Positions 33,701-45,253 of a DNA stretch of 64,000 nt are shown here, piece by piece. Within the stretch, counting starts at the first letter, position 1, and each line of letters starts with the position of its first letter. Origin of the DNA: Botryosphaeria dothidea (Eukaryota > Ascomycota > Dothideomycetes > Botryosphaeriales > Botryosphaeriaceae). The notes beneath the pieces were generated by a model. That model ran no database searches. It had not been told where the DNA came from and saw nothing but the letters and a program-made list of their open reading frames with translations. The stretch lies in assembly GCA_011503125.2 (NCBI GenBank), contig WWBZ02000062.1:3472001-3536000 (forward strand). The letters are read 5' to 3'. A program made the translations under genes and the position numbers.

Positions 33701-34589
33701 CCTATGGGGCGTCCGGTGTTTTGCCGTTGCTATCCTTTTCCAATTCGATTTGGTAGTCAATTCTAGGCCGGTGCGGTGGGAGTTTGTCTGCCTCCTTCTT
33801 GTCAAATAGGCGTATCTATCGAGGGTCCACCCAGCTAGGTAGCCGGGCCTGAGTATCCGTGGGGGTTTTCTCTTGAAGAGCCTTATTAATATCCGCTAGG
33901 CTCGCTGTAAAGACTTGGTACCCTTTCTTTTCTCGGTTCCTTAAGAGGTAACTGAAGGCAGAGGCTCCGATGAGCTTGCCCTGAGGGCTAGGAAGATCCA
34001 TTGCTTGTTTTACCACTAGCCCTGTGTCCTTAAAGGTAATAGTCCGTTCACTTTGATCGAGTACCGCTTTTTCCTGTACCATCCATGGGCTTCCCAACAT
34101 TAGGTCGCAACCGGAAAGCCTAGGCACGATGTAGAAGAACATGCGCTTCTGGCAGTGGCCTCCAATGTCTACCTCAGCCCAGGTAACCTCGTCTATTTTC
34201 CATCCTGTAGGTGTAAGTCCGTTCAGTGTCCTTGGGGAGATCTTTATACGCGGGAGGTTGCAGCGTTTAGCAAAACCGTGGCTCATAACAGCGTAGAATT
34301 CACAACCAGTATCGGCGAGAGCTTTACCGAAAGACTCTTTATTGATTATAACTGGGGTAAGGAGTGAATCTTGTTCTAGCTTACGTTGCTGCTTGCGCCA
34401 TTCGTTCCGCACTTCCTGCTTTTCCTCCACTGTGGGCTCCTGCCTGCGATTTTCGACAGGAGCTTTTAGTTTTCCGACTGCTGGGAGGAGGACTCGTCCT
34501 CCAAGTCTTCCAGTTCCGGTCCCACGTGTTCCTCCTGTTGGGTAGGCTTTGCGAGCCTTGCTGGCCTCCTTGGTGGCAGCCATGGGCAC
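30726..34589 (-). pseudogene. pol of element B (protease-RT-RNase H-integrase-chromodomain)
   Basis: Minus-strand pol in blocks separated by single stops: 34589-33816 (protease, ADTGCEFYAV), 33686-33486 and 33389-32904 (reverse transcriptase, intact AYVDDILIF), 32873-32082 (RNase H, LATDSLGYC) and 32009-30726 (integrase and chromodomain). Breaks are of the CAG/CAA-to-stop or TGG-to-TAG kind (e.g. near 32080, 32893, 33487, 33704). The integrase has the His-Cys zinc finger (HPG...CDVC), DRGTQF and STERMN, but the first catalytic Asp is Asn (SINFIGPLP). The C-terminal chromodomain (YQVKWEGYARPTWEP) marks a chromovirus. The gag-pol overlap of 124 nt in another frame implies programmed frameshifting in the ancestor. 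Confidence 0.88.
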
Positions 34590-35662
34590 TGGGCAACCCT
34601 ATGCATAGAGTCGCCACAGCGTAGGCAACGACCCTCATCCTTGCGTCTTTGCATCTCTTGCTCGTCTACCCACTTAACACGACGTCCTTGGGCGGCCCTT
34701 GCAGGCCCTATAGGTTCCCATTCCATTTTATCTTGCTGGGGCGTGGTCGGCTTTGGCTTGGACCCTGGCTGCCTGCCAGTAGACCCTGCCGAGCCAACTT
34801 TATTCTGACCACGCCACCAGTCTTGTTGCCAGCCCTGCTGGGGCTTCTTGCCCGTATTGCGTAGGTTGAACGCTTCCAGTTGGTCACTAACACGTTTCAA
34901 CTCCGTGCAGTAGTCCTCGAAAGACTGGCTAGTATTCCCAAGGCCGATCATACTTCGCTGGAGCTCCTGGCTAAGCCCTGCTTCTAGGTAGGCCTTAAGG
35001 ATCTCGTCCGGCCAGTTGGTGCCTCCCGCCTCTAGTACGAGTTTGCGGAATTCGGTGAAGTACTCCATGAAAGGCTTGTTAGTTTGGCGTAGCTTATGCA
35101 GCTTACGTTGGGCCTTCTCTTGCACGTGGGGGTCGCCAAATGATAGGCGTAGCTGATCCAGTAGGCACTGAGCAGTCATGCTAGTCGTGTTGGTGCTGGC
35201 TTGTACCCAGGGCTGTAGCTGACGAGCTGCTTCGCCCCTAAGCCGATTGTGAAGCATAAAAAACTTCGTAGCTTCAGTGCAACTCGTGTAGTCCACGACG
35301 AGTTTGGCTTGGGCCTGGGCAATCTAAGGCTCGAGTTCTTCTCTATTACCCGAAAACTCGGCGAGAGGGCCGAGGTTCTTCGTGGGGCCTGTCTTGGTGG
35401 GGTGGCTGGTGGGTCCTGACTCAGGGGCAGGGGGGTCCGAGGCAATTCCGGCTACCCTAGCCTCCTTTTCTCCGGCCTCCCCTGAGGGTTATGTAGAAGG
35501 GGTTTGGGCGCCTCCCACCTTCAAGAGTTCCTCCTTCTCCTCCTTAAGCTGTATAACCTCTTGGGTAAGAGTATCTATTCGTGCCATCATTTGTAGCAGT
35601 AACCGCTTCGTTTCTTGGTTCTCTTGAGCCTGTAGCTCTTGTCCATGCTCTTGAGGACTCAT
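34466..35662 (-). pseudogene. gag of element B
   Basis: Frame from ATG 35662 to the stop at 34466, about 398 codons, with two in-frame stops: TAA at 35489-35491 and TAG at 35324-35326, both explicable as C-to-T in a Gln codon. After them the capsid-like part is open (LRLSFGDPHVQEKAQRKL region), and the nucleocapsid zinc knuckle CLRCGDSMHRVAQC (CX2CX4HX4C) is intact. The N-terminal part is a Gln/Glu-rich coiled coil. Confidence 0.85.
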
Positions 35663-35667
35663 ATCGA

Positions 35668-35735
35668 GTGATTCCGGTGATTCCGGTGATTCCAGTGATT
35701 CCAGTGATTCCAGTGATTCCAGTGATTCTAGTGCG
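35668..35735. repeat. 9-bp tandem repeat in element B
   Basis: Seven or so units of TGATTCCRG between the 5' LTR and gag. On the minus strand a frame through it reads repeated Ile-Thr-Gly. Probably leader sequence. Confidence 0.75.
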
Positions 35736-35789
35736 CAACTGTGCCAGTGATCCGATGTCCAGTAAGTCCAATATGGGAAGTCTAGCTAA

Positions 35790-35973
35790 TGTCAGGGCTC
35801 AACCTCAGGATGATCGCTGAAAGGTATATTGCGCTATGTACGTTAAGCTAGACTTAAGGAGAAAGAAGAGAAGACGTAGAAGAAAGGAAAGAGTTATATA
35901 CAAGGGAGGCTTGGCGTCACGTGACCCGCCGATGATCCTCTGAGGCTTGATCCTGAGGCTTCAGACTCTAACA
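35790..35973 (-). repeat. 5' LTR of element B
   Basis: 184 bp, identical to the 3' LTR, followed by GTCTT target duplication. Confidence 0.92.
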
Positions 35974-36849
35974 GTCTTATTAATACGAAACGTAGGCACG
36001 TAGATATTATTTAAGAATAGCGTTAATATACTCTATCTAGCCGTCGGTTTATAGATAGAAAGCCGTACTAAAGTTAGTCTTAATAGATAGAGATCTACTA
36101 AGAGCTCTAGTAAATTTAGAGGTAAAAATCGAGCCGCGGTTAGATACGAAGTCGTCGGGTAAGCTATATAGTCGAAAAACGTAGTCTCGATAAAGCTTAG
36201 TAAGCTCTATCGAATCGAGGGTTATTTAGTAAGGGATAAAGTAGACTATTTTAGTTAGTCGATCTACGACTACTAGTATAGTATCGAATAAGTTAGATAT
36301 TAGAAATCCCGTAATTAAATTAAGAGAAACGGATTACTAGCGGCGTTATAGTACTTTAAGAGGTTTTAAATATCTATAGAAAGTATATCGAGCGGGTTTA
36401 ATTCTTTAGTAGGTCTTATAGTTTCGTATAAAACGAGCTACTATCTAGCGTAGACCTAGCTACTAGAAATTACGAGTAACGAGTTTAAATATTACTACTT
36501 AGCCTAGGTATCTAGTAGCCGGATACGAGTATCGAGAGCTAATAATTCTTTAGCGGAGGCTTAGATCTTTAGAAATATAGATAAGTCTATTAACTAGTAA
36601 GAGACTATCGTTATTCTTAGAATATACGCCTAAATCTATCTTAGAATATCGAAGTACGTAGGTATCGAGTACGGTAAGAATCTCTTATCTAAGAGTATCC
36701 TTATCGAGTACTAAGCGAATTTTACTAGCTAGAAACGGTTCTAGCCTAGCGATTAAATAGCGAGTAGAAATAAGGGTCGAAATTTTAAATTTTTTAGAGG
36801 TAAGAATCGTAGTAGGGGGTAGGCGCTCCTCTCGAGTAGAGAGGTCTTC

Positions 36850-37224
36850 TATTATAAACGTGGCTTATATAGACCCCTTACTTATTTACCTTCGTTGATT
36901 TAAAATCTAGATCTAGACTTACCTGCTTATAAATTAGGAAGCTAGTATTTTAGTTCGTTCTTTATATATATAAAGCTCGCCCCTTTGCTTTGTAGTTAGT
37001 TCTTTAGTCTAGCAATAAGTATTCCTCGCGTATAACTTGGTACGCCTTAAATTAGACCTTGCTTGCCTCCCTCGTCCCCCGTTCCTCGCCCCTCGTCTCT
37101 CGTACCTCGTACCCTCGCTCTTTAAACTACACCCTTATACTTCGGCATTACTTTACCCCTACTACCTTTACCGGCTTCGTTACCTCGTCTCTCCGCCCCC
37201 CCCCCCTAAGGTCCGTTTATTATA
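36850..37224 (+). repeat. LTR of X/D family in plus orientation (5' LTR of the gag-pol half)
   Basis: 375 bp, reverse complement of the LTRs at 27933, 28820 and 42154, with TA...TA mutated ends. Directly followed by leader and gag in plus sense, so it functions as a 5' LTR, although the sequence to its left belongs to the minus-strand integrase region of the same family. Confidence 0.85.
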
Positions 37225-40200
37225 TTTTGCTAGACTCTCTCTAGTAGGCCTAAAGCTCTCGCCGAAGCCCTAGACTGTAATCCCCAAAATGGTTAATAGA
37301 ACTATACCTCCTAATCCTTGGGATACGCTCTTCTAAGTCCTTGATCAAGTCCCTACTCCTGTCAACGCTCGTCCTACCTTCCCTAAAGATATCCCGGTTT
37401 CTCTACGCGTTACCCTTAGCTAGGCATACGCTAGAGGAAGACAATCTTGCCTAAGATCCGATATCGATTCACTAGTTATCCCTAAGAATGCTACGAACGC
37501 CCAAGTTGCTTGCATCTTTTACTACTACGGTTTTGGCCAAGATAAAGCCTTCGCCCGACTCTAACTACTAGCCCCGAACCTTCCTACTAACACGCCGGCT
37601 ACTACGTCCACGGTATCTTCTTTAGAAACCCCTCGTCCCCGCATCCCTAAGGTATCGGATCTAGAACCCTTTAAAGGAGAACGCACTCGGTTCTAGAACT
37701 TCGCTACGCAACTTCAACTCAAATTTGCCTCGGACCCATCTGCTTTTATAACGGACATAGCTAAGATTACCTACGCTGGGTCATATCTTCGCGATACGGC
37801 TTATACTTGGTTTGCCCCTTACGTCTCTGCTTCGAACGGTTCCGTAGACTTCGACAATTATAAGGTCTTCTACTAAGCTCTTAAGGCCGCATTTAATAAT
37901 CCTAATGCTTACGCAACGGCTGAACGATCCCTCCTTATACTTAAACAAGACAAGTCCTGCTCGGCTTACTACTTACGGTTTCTCTCGCTTATTACGACTC
38001 TTGGTTGGAAGGAAAACGTAGTAAAGATTCACTACTTCCGCCTTGGCCTTAAGGAGAACCTTAAGGATCTTCTTATTGGACGTTCTATGCTACTAGAATT
38101 CGAAAAGTTCGCTGAGGCTTGCATTGCACTAGATAACCAACTCTATGCTCGAACCGTTGAGAAAAAGACACCCTTAGCTCGTACTCCCACCTCGATCCCT
38201 TCTTCTCTTGCACCAGCTACTCCTCCCGCGCTAACCTCGATCCCCTAAAGTGAACCTATGGAACTAGATGCCTCTGCTCGAAAAGCGTACCGAAGAGCTA
38301 ATAATCTCTGCGCTTACTGTGGTGATCCAAACCACTAGGTACGTGAGTGCCCTAAAGCAAAGGGTCCAAAGGGTTCAAAGGGTCCAAACCTTAATTCGAC
38401 CACAACTGCACCCTCTCCGCCTGCCTCGCTACCAGTAACAAGTCCACTCGTCTCCTCTGAAACCTCGACTCCTATAACTCCTCCTACGGCTTTAGTCCTC
38501 TACGTGTCAAAAAACGTAGGAGGCTAGGTAGTACCCGGCACCTGCCTAGCCCCCCGCCACTTTCTACTTCAAATCAATTCTCTATTCTTACTTCTTTATC
38601 GTCGAACCTCGGAATACTCTTATTTTCACCCCCCGAACCTCGTACCTCGACACCACGCGCTATTAATCTCGGAAAACGCCCACTCCTTATTCTTAAGTCA
38701 GTAGTTAATAAAACAATCGAAACCTCGTCTATGCTAGACTCTGGTGCTTCGTCCTTATTTATAGATGATGCTTTTATTAAGGAATACTCGCTCCCTACTC
38801 GTCAAAAAACATAACCTAAATCCCTCGAGCTGGCTGATGGATCCATAGCTGGGTGGATTACTCATAAAGCCGACCTTTAACTCGATATTGATTAATACTA
38901 AGAACTCCTTACCTTTCAGGTAACTAAGCTTAGTCAATATTCTATTATTCTTGGAAAACCTTGGCTAGAAAGACACGATCCACAGATTCTCTGGTCAAGG
39001 AATACTATTACCTTCGCTTCTCCTTTCTGCCAAGCAAATTACTTACCTACTCGATAACCTACGATTACGCCTCCTAATCCGCCTTCGATCTCTTACGCTA
39101 CGGTATCCTACGCCGCCCCACAGAACAGAACTGTAGGACACTAGAGGGAGCACATCAAATTTGCGAGCACTGGGCAGCTACCCACGGGTCAGCTTTCTCG
39201 CCCGACAAGTATCACCTCACTCATTTTACAAGAAAACCAAGGAGATTCAATATGGCAGCAGGGATCCGTATCCCTGGATTTGCTGGATGCCCAGAGCCGA
39301 CAATTAAGATTCTAGGAGTCCACGTAGACAACAAGCTCAGATGGGGACCCCATATTAGGGAAACAGGAGCTAAGGCAATCAAACAGTGCACATCTCTCTC
39401 CAGACTCGCAGCGTCTACCTGGGGAGCCTCATTTACTAAAGCCCGCCATATCTATACGGCCGTGGTAAGGCCAGTCCTCACCTACGGCTGTGGGGTATGG
39501 CATACCCCAGAGGGAATCCCAGGGTGGAGGAAAACAGCCATCCAGCCACTAAAGAAGATCCAAAACCAGTGCCTACGCACCATCTCAGGGGCGTATAAGT
39601 CAACCAGTACACAAACCTTGGAGCATGAGATAGGGATTCCCCCACTCTCACTACACCTGGACGAACTAGCACTAGCCCAGGCTATTAGAGCTAGGGATAG
39701 CCTAGTCGCGGCAGTAGTAGAGGAAACTTGCCAGAGTATTAAATAGATAGCTCGGGCTACTCTAAGTACTAGAGGCGCCGCTGGCCCTGCCAGAAGAACC
39801 CTGCTTAGAAAAAAGGCAAACTCACTCCTCAACTACTGCCCCTCTACCCACCAGAGTCTCCCGGAGCGAACGAAGCTACGTATAGCATATAGGAATAAGT
39901 GGAAGGAGAGATGGACAAAGTCTACTAGCCAGGGAAGACAAGACAAGCCAGTAGCCCAAAGCACACAGTGGAACCCAAAAATCAGACAAATCCATAGCGA
40001 ACTATCCAAGCCACAGAGCACACTCGCTACCCTACTACGTACAGAGCATATTAGACTGGAGGACTTCCTCTCAAGGCGCAAGGTACCAGGGCACCCTAGT
40101 CCTGCCTGTCCATGCGGCTGGCATAGACAAACCCCAAAGCATATCCTCCTCTTCTGCCCCCACTTCCAACAGGGCAGGGCACAGATGCTCCAAAGGGCAG

Positions 40201-42153
40201 GGACTACGGACTACTACTCCCTCCTCTCAACAAAGAAGGGGATCAAAGCAGCAACAGACTGGTTCTTACGCCTAGGGCTGCTCAAGCAATTCAGCCTGGC
40301 AAGGGAACTAATACAGGAAGACAACCAGGAAGAGGAACTAGGAGGACAACCAGGACCACCAGGACCACCAGGACCCGGACAACTACGAGGATAAGGACTG
40401 AAGAGATAGGTCTAGCAGGTGAATGTAGGGCTGCCATAGCAGCCGCTACTGGTAAGAAGGAAAAACAAGAACTAGTATAGGATAGCATGCCCAGAGAGAG
40501 AGGAGGGGTTTTTGCCAGGCGAAAAGGTTTTCCCCCTCGTGTAAAATAACTACAGATAGCCAGCCCCGCATGGACCCGTAAGGGAGCTATATCGGGAAGA
40601 AATGAATTTATCTATCTATCCTACGCCGCCCTTACCCGCTATATCCAACGAGATAAGACTAGGATCTATGCCGTATCAATTAAGGAAATCCAAGAACACC
40701 TTGAAAGCCTTAAAAAAACGGAACAACAAACCCCGGAATAAGAACTCGAAACCCTCCGCTCACGAATCCCGGCTCGATTTTACTACCTTCTTCCTTTCTT
40801 TACTAAGAAAGAGGCCGATAAGCTTCCCCTATATCGATATATTAATTATAAGATTTCGCTAGAAGAGGGTAAGAAACCCCTATTCGGTCCTCTCTACTTA
40901 ATATCCGATTTAGAGCTTAAGGCTCTACGCGAATATCTTAATAAGAACCTTAAGAAAGGTTTTATTCGGCCCTTATTCTTATCCTCTACGTCCTTTATTC
41001 TCTTTATTAAAAAACTAGATAGCGGCCTTCGTTTTTATATAGATTATCGCGAACTAAACGGTATTACGAAAAAGAACCGTTATCTACTCTCCTTAATTAA
41101 CGAGACTCTCCGTTAACTTTAAGGCTCTCGTATTTTTACTTAACTCGACCTTCGCGGTACTTATAACCTTATCCGGATTAAGAAAGGCTCCGAATATTTA
41201 ACCGCCTTTAGGACTCGCTATAGCCTATACGAGTACTTTATTATACTCTTTAGCCTTACGAATACGCCTACTACCTACTAATAATTTATTAACGATACGC
41301 TACGTAAATATCTCGACCGCTAGTACGTCGTCTATTTAGATAATATTCTTATCTACTCGGAAATAGAAGAGGAGTACTACGAACACGTCTAATTAGTTCT
41401 CGAAAAACTTTATAAAGTAGGCCTATACGTAAAAGGCGAAAAATACGACTTCTATACGACTTTAACTACGTTTCTTAGCTTCGTTATCTTCCTAGACGGT
41501 ATCTCTATAGACCCGGCTAAGATAGCCGCCGTAAGAGACTAGGAGACTCCTCGCTTAGTTAAAGATCTTTAATTATTTCTTAGCTTTATAAACTTTTATC
41601 GAAGATTTATTAAAGAATACTCTCGAAAAGCTAGAGCCCTCTTTAGGCTCCTAGCTAAGAATATTCGTTTTACTTAGAGAAAAGAATAGAATAAGGTATT
41701 TACTTATCTTAAGAAAGCCTTCTACTCTTACTTAATCCTCTAATACTTCGATCTCTAACTTAAAACTATCCTTAAAACCGACTTATCCGACTTTATTATC
41801 TTCGTAATTTTATTCTAATAAGTAACCTACGATAATAGTAGAAGAATTCTATATTCTATCGCCTACTACTCTTAGAAAATAACCTCCGTAGAGTAGAACT
41901 ACGGTATCGGAGATAAGAAACTCTTAGCTATTATAGAAGCTCTAAAGAAATACCGTTCCCTTATTATTAACCTCTCCTCGCCACTCCTCGTTCTTATAAA
42001 TTACTTAAATTTAACTAGCTTTACCTCTAAGTAAATCTTAAACCGTCGGTAAGTACGCTAGGTAATTAAACTCTTAGAACTCGACTTTAAGATCGTCTAC
42101 CGCCTAGGAACTAAGAATTAACGCGCGGATACGTTAATAAGACGGTTAGAAGA
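37225..42153 (+). mobile_element. Element X, gag-protease-RT half in inverted orientation
   Basis: Plus-strand gag from an ATG near 37288 (MVNRTIPPNPWDTLF), zinc knuckle CAYCGDPNH..VREC at about 38311-38352 with a stop inside, protease MLDSGASS near 38730, reverse transcriptase 40860-41500 with VYLDNILIY (41331-41357; the second Asp of the YxDD box is Asn), and RNase H to ~42140. Interrupted by a LINE fragment at 39119-40616. Many TAG/TAA replace Gln or Trp. It ends at GAAGA (42149-42153) against an LTR in the opposite orientation, and the integrase half is absent from this side. Confidence 0.8.
39119..40616 (+). mobile_element. 5'-truncated LINE insertion (copy 2)
   Basis: About 1.5 kb of the LINE 3' end inside element X, flanked by the 15-bp duplication TATCCTACGCCGCCC (39104-39118 and 40617-40631), with an ATCT-type tail. 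It keeps the longest intact LINE frames in the window: 39252-39746 (LGVHVDNKLRWGPHIRETG, post-RT region) and 40185-40394. A Cys/His motif CPCGWHRQTPKHILLFC (~40115-40160) follows the pattern of the reverse-transcriptase zinc-binding domain. ORF2 stop at 40392-40394. Far less mutated than the copy at 47340-48813. Confidence 0.9.
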
Positions 42154-42527
42154 TATAATAAACGGACCTTAGAGGGGGGGGCGGAGAGACGAGGTAACGA
42201 AGCCGGTAAAGGTAGTAGGGGTAAAGTAATACCGAAGTATAAGGGTATAGTTTAAAGGGCGAGGATACGAGGTGCGAGAGACGAGGGGCGAGGGACGGGG
42301 GACGAGGGAGGTAAGTAAGGTCTAATTTAAGGCGTACTAAGTTATACGCGAGGAATACTTATTACTAGACTAAAGAACTAACTACAAAGTAGAGAGGCGA
42401 GCTTTATATATATAAAGAACGAACTAAAATACTAGCTTCCTAATTTATAAGTAGGTAAGTCTAGATCTAGATTTTAAATTAACGAAGATAAATAAGTAAG
42501 GGGTCTATATAAGCTACGTTTATAATA
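42154..42527 (-). repeat. 3' LTR of Ty3/gypsy element D
   Basis: 374 bp, TATAATAAACGG...GTTTATAATA, same family and orientation as 28820-29191, followed by the same polypurine-complement sequence. Confidence 0.85.
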
Positions 42528-43693
42528 GTAGGCTCTCCTCCCTAGAGGTAAGTTTCTACGAGCCTTTAGCCTAAGGGTCGAGGTTTTAAAGGGTAACGTT
42601 TATAGAACGTATTAAGGGCCTTAAGGTCTTTAATAAGGTCGTAAGGTTCTTAGGTTGGTGTCGAGTAACTAGTCTATTTTACGAGGTATTTCGGTTGTCT
42701 CCGGGTTGCTTTAACGTCTAGAATCTCTTCTACCCGGTACTCTTCTTCGCCGTTAACGATAACGGGCGGGGGCGGAGGTTAGACTTAATTAGGTAAGGGG
42801 TTAGAGGCCGCGGGTTCGAGTAAAGAGACGTAGAATACGGGGTGGACTTTTATCGTCCTTAGTAGTTCTAGGCGATAGGTATAAGTTAAGATCTTTCCTA
42901 GTATAGGAAAGGGGCTAAGGCGTTTAAAGTCGAGTTTATCCGAAGGTCTTATTATCGAGATATACCGTCTTAGGAGCTAAACGAGGTTACTAGACTTAAA
43001 GACGGGTGGCGAGATACGGTCTTTATTAGCTTATTCTGCGTAGGTATTTTATACGAATCGAATTTTTTAGCGAAGGTAGTTTTCGAGGTTTTCGAGGTTC
43101 TCTTAGAAGAGACGTAGGGGTTCGAGTAGGGCTAAGATCGGGTCTTTTCGTAGAATCTTATAACGAGGGTAGAAGCCGTAGTTTATAAAGAAAGGGGTAA
43201 CCTTAGTCGTGGTCGAGATTATATTATTATAAGCGAATTTAGTAAGGGAGAGAAAGTCGTTCTAATCGTCTTATTAGTATAAAACGTAGGCACGAAGGTA
43301 TTGCTCGAGAATAGCGTTAATGCGCTCTATCTAGCCGTCGGTTTACGGGTAGAAAGCCGTACTAAAGTTAGTCTTAATAGATAGGGATCTACTAAGAGCT
43401 CTAGTAAATTTAGAGGTAAAAATCGAGCCGCGGTTAGATACGAAGTCGTCGGGTAAGCTATATAGTCGAAAAACGTAGTCTCGATAAAGCTTAGTAAGCT
43501 CTATCGAATCGAGGGTTATTTAGTAAGGAATAAAGTAAGCTATTTTAGTTAGTCGATCTACGACTACTAATATAGTATCGAACGAGTTAGACGTTAGAAG
43601 TCCCGTAATTAAATCGAGAGAAACGGATTACTAGCGGCGTTATAGTACTTCAAGAAGTTTTAAATATCTATAGGGGGCATGTAAATAAAAAAC

Positions 43694-45253
43694 ATAACCA
43701 CGCTAAAAAATCGACCCCAAGCTACGGCGCCGGGAGAGGGCCCCAGGGACTCTCCTAGGTCCAGCGAGACTTAAAACACCACTCAGAGCAGCTGTAGCCG
43801 CGTCGTGGTTAATGTAGAGGCCGCAGGAAGGGGCGAACAGCCCCCTCCAGCAACCACCTCTACCCAACTACAACGCACCCCCAATAAACCGCAGGGCATC
43901 TAGTATAGCGTAGAATACGTTGAAAGAGCCTTAAAGACAGTAGATACCCTCCTCCAAGCCCTACAAGCATCCGCTGGCCTCCCTTTAGTCCTCTCTAGCT
44001 AGGTAAAAAATTTTCTCGACATTACCAAGACAATCTTCCAGGATCATATCTCTATATACTAGGAAGTAAATACCAAAGAACCCGGCCTTAAGGATATCCT
44101 TAAGGAAGTGTAGCAAGTCTAGAAGACAGTTAGCCAACTCTAGACTACCCCTACGCCCGTAGTACCTAGCTAGGCCAATATTGCAGCCCGAGCAGCCCTA
44201 AAGCCTCCTACCCCCCCGGCCACTACTAAGCTTACCCTATACTTCCCAGATAAGACTAATAGATAGGAGGTCGCCAACCTCTCTAATAAGGCCATTATTA
44301 AGAAGATTTAGGCAGGAAAAAGCCTAGCGTGTAAAAAGGTGCTAGCTACTAAGAAGCTCCCTAGTAGGGACGTTAAGCTCTTTATACCTAATGCTTAGAC
44401 TAGAGCAGCCCTCCTCTAGGACTAGGAATAGACTATAGGACTAGGCAGGGAAGTCCGTCCTAACTAGTAGCTCTATTTAGTGCTAGTCCACAACATCCCC
44501 CTTAAAGGTATTAACATCAAGGATCCCCAGGCCGCCTAAACCCTTTAGGATTAGAACCTGTCCCTACACCTAGGACTACGTATTAGCAAGCTAGCCTAGC
44601 TAAAGAGGAAGCTCCTAGAGGGGAAAACTTACTTAGCGATTATTCTTAGCACTATAGACCCCGAGGCAGCTAACCAGATTATTGCTAAAGGACTTATTAG
44701 TAACTATGCGCTCTACACAGCAGAATACTATAGTGCAGCCTTTATAGTAACCTAGTGCTTTAAGTGCTAGGACTATGGCCACATCTCCACCTACTGTAGA
44801 AGGGAGAATAAGTGTAGCTAGTGTGCAGAGGCATATAACACCCAAGAGTGCCCTAAGGAAAAAATACAGTGTGCAAACTGCTCACAAAAGCACACGGCCT
44901 GGAGCAACGCCTGCCCAGCACGCAGAGCCTGCCAGGCAAAGGCCACCCAGGCCCGCCTGGCGGCTCCAGAGAGGTATAGGGTAGGATGCCCTATGGCTAA
45001 GATACAGCCCCAAACCAACTGGTTGACGGTCGGGCCAAGGAAGAGGCCTAGAGAGGAGGAGCCGACCAAGAGAGGGCCAGGCAGGCCAAGGGACTTAAGC
45101 CGCCCCCCACCTCCTAACCAAATGCGGTTTACCGGACTTAACAGCTCCCAGCATGCCTCCGGGGAGGAGCCCGCGGGAACCCCCTCCGCCTCGCAGCCCA
45201 CACTACCGACTCCCTCGCAGCCTGACTTAGAGATAGAAGAAAGTCAATGTTAG
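43694..45253 (+). pseudogene. LINE ORF1 (Gag-like, zinc knuckles)
   Basis: Corresponds to the frame starting at the ATG 27501 in copy 1, but here the start codon is ATA (43694-43696), a G-to-A change, and many Gln/Trp codons are stops. Near the C-terminus three CCHC-like knuckles can be read from about 44755 to 44915 (CFKC-DYGHISTYC, with a stop at one position, then two more Cys clusters). The tail is Pro/Arg-rich and open from 44775. The ORF1 TAG (45251-45253) overlaps the ATG of ORF2. Confidence 0.8.

Larger units (their letters stand above)
29937..35973 (-). mobile_element. Ty3/gypsy chromodomain retrotransposon B (complete, defective)
   Basis: 6,037 bp with two identical 184-bp LTRs (29937-30120 and 35790-35973) starting TGTCAGGG and ending CTCTAACA as written, flanked by the direct repeat GTCTT (29932-29936 and 35974-35978). 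On the minus strand the order is gag, protease, reverse transcriptase, RNase H, integrase, chromodomain. A polypurine tract (complement of 30121-30145) precedes the 3' LTR. It interrupts element X; bases on both sides join to match element D. Less degraded than its neighbours but carries several nonsense changes. Confidence 0.93.
29192..36849 (-). mobile_element. Element X, integrase-end half (interrupted by element B)
   Basis: Minus-strand 3' half of a Ty3/gypsy polyprotein, 29192-29936 and 35974-36849, split by element B. It aligns with 42528-43665 and 48831-49285 of element D. Reading frames are destroyed by TAG/TAA changes. At its right end it stops at TCTTC (36845-36849) exactly where the pol sequence of D continues as TCTCCTAACCGTC; the missing continuation is found inverted at 42149-42153 (see findings). 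Confidence 0.75.

Noticed and set aside
37037..37273. Short plus-strand frames around 37.0-37.3 kb
   Set aside because: They lie in the LTR of the X/D family; the matching frame at 27926-28108 is the same LTR artefact.
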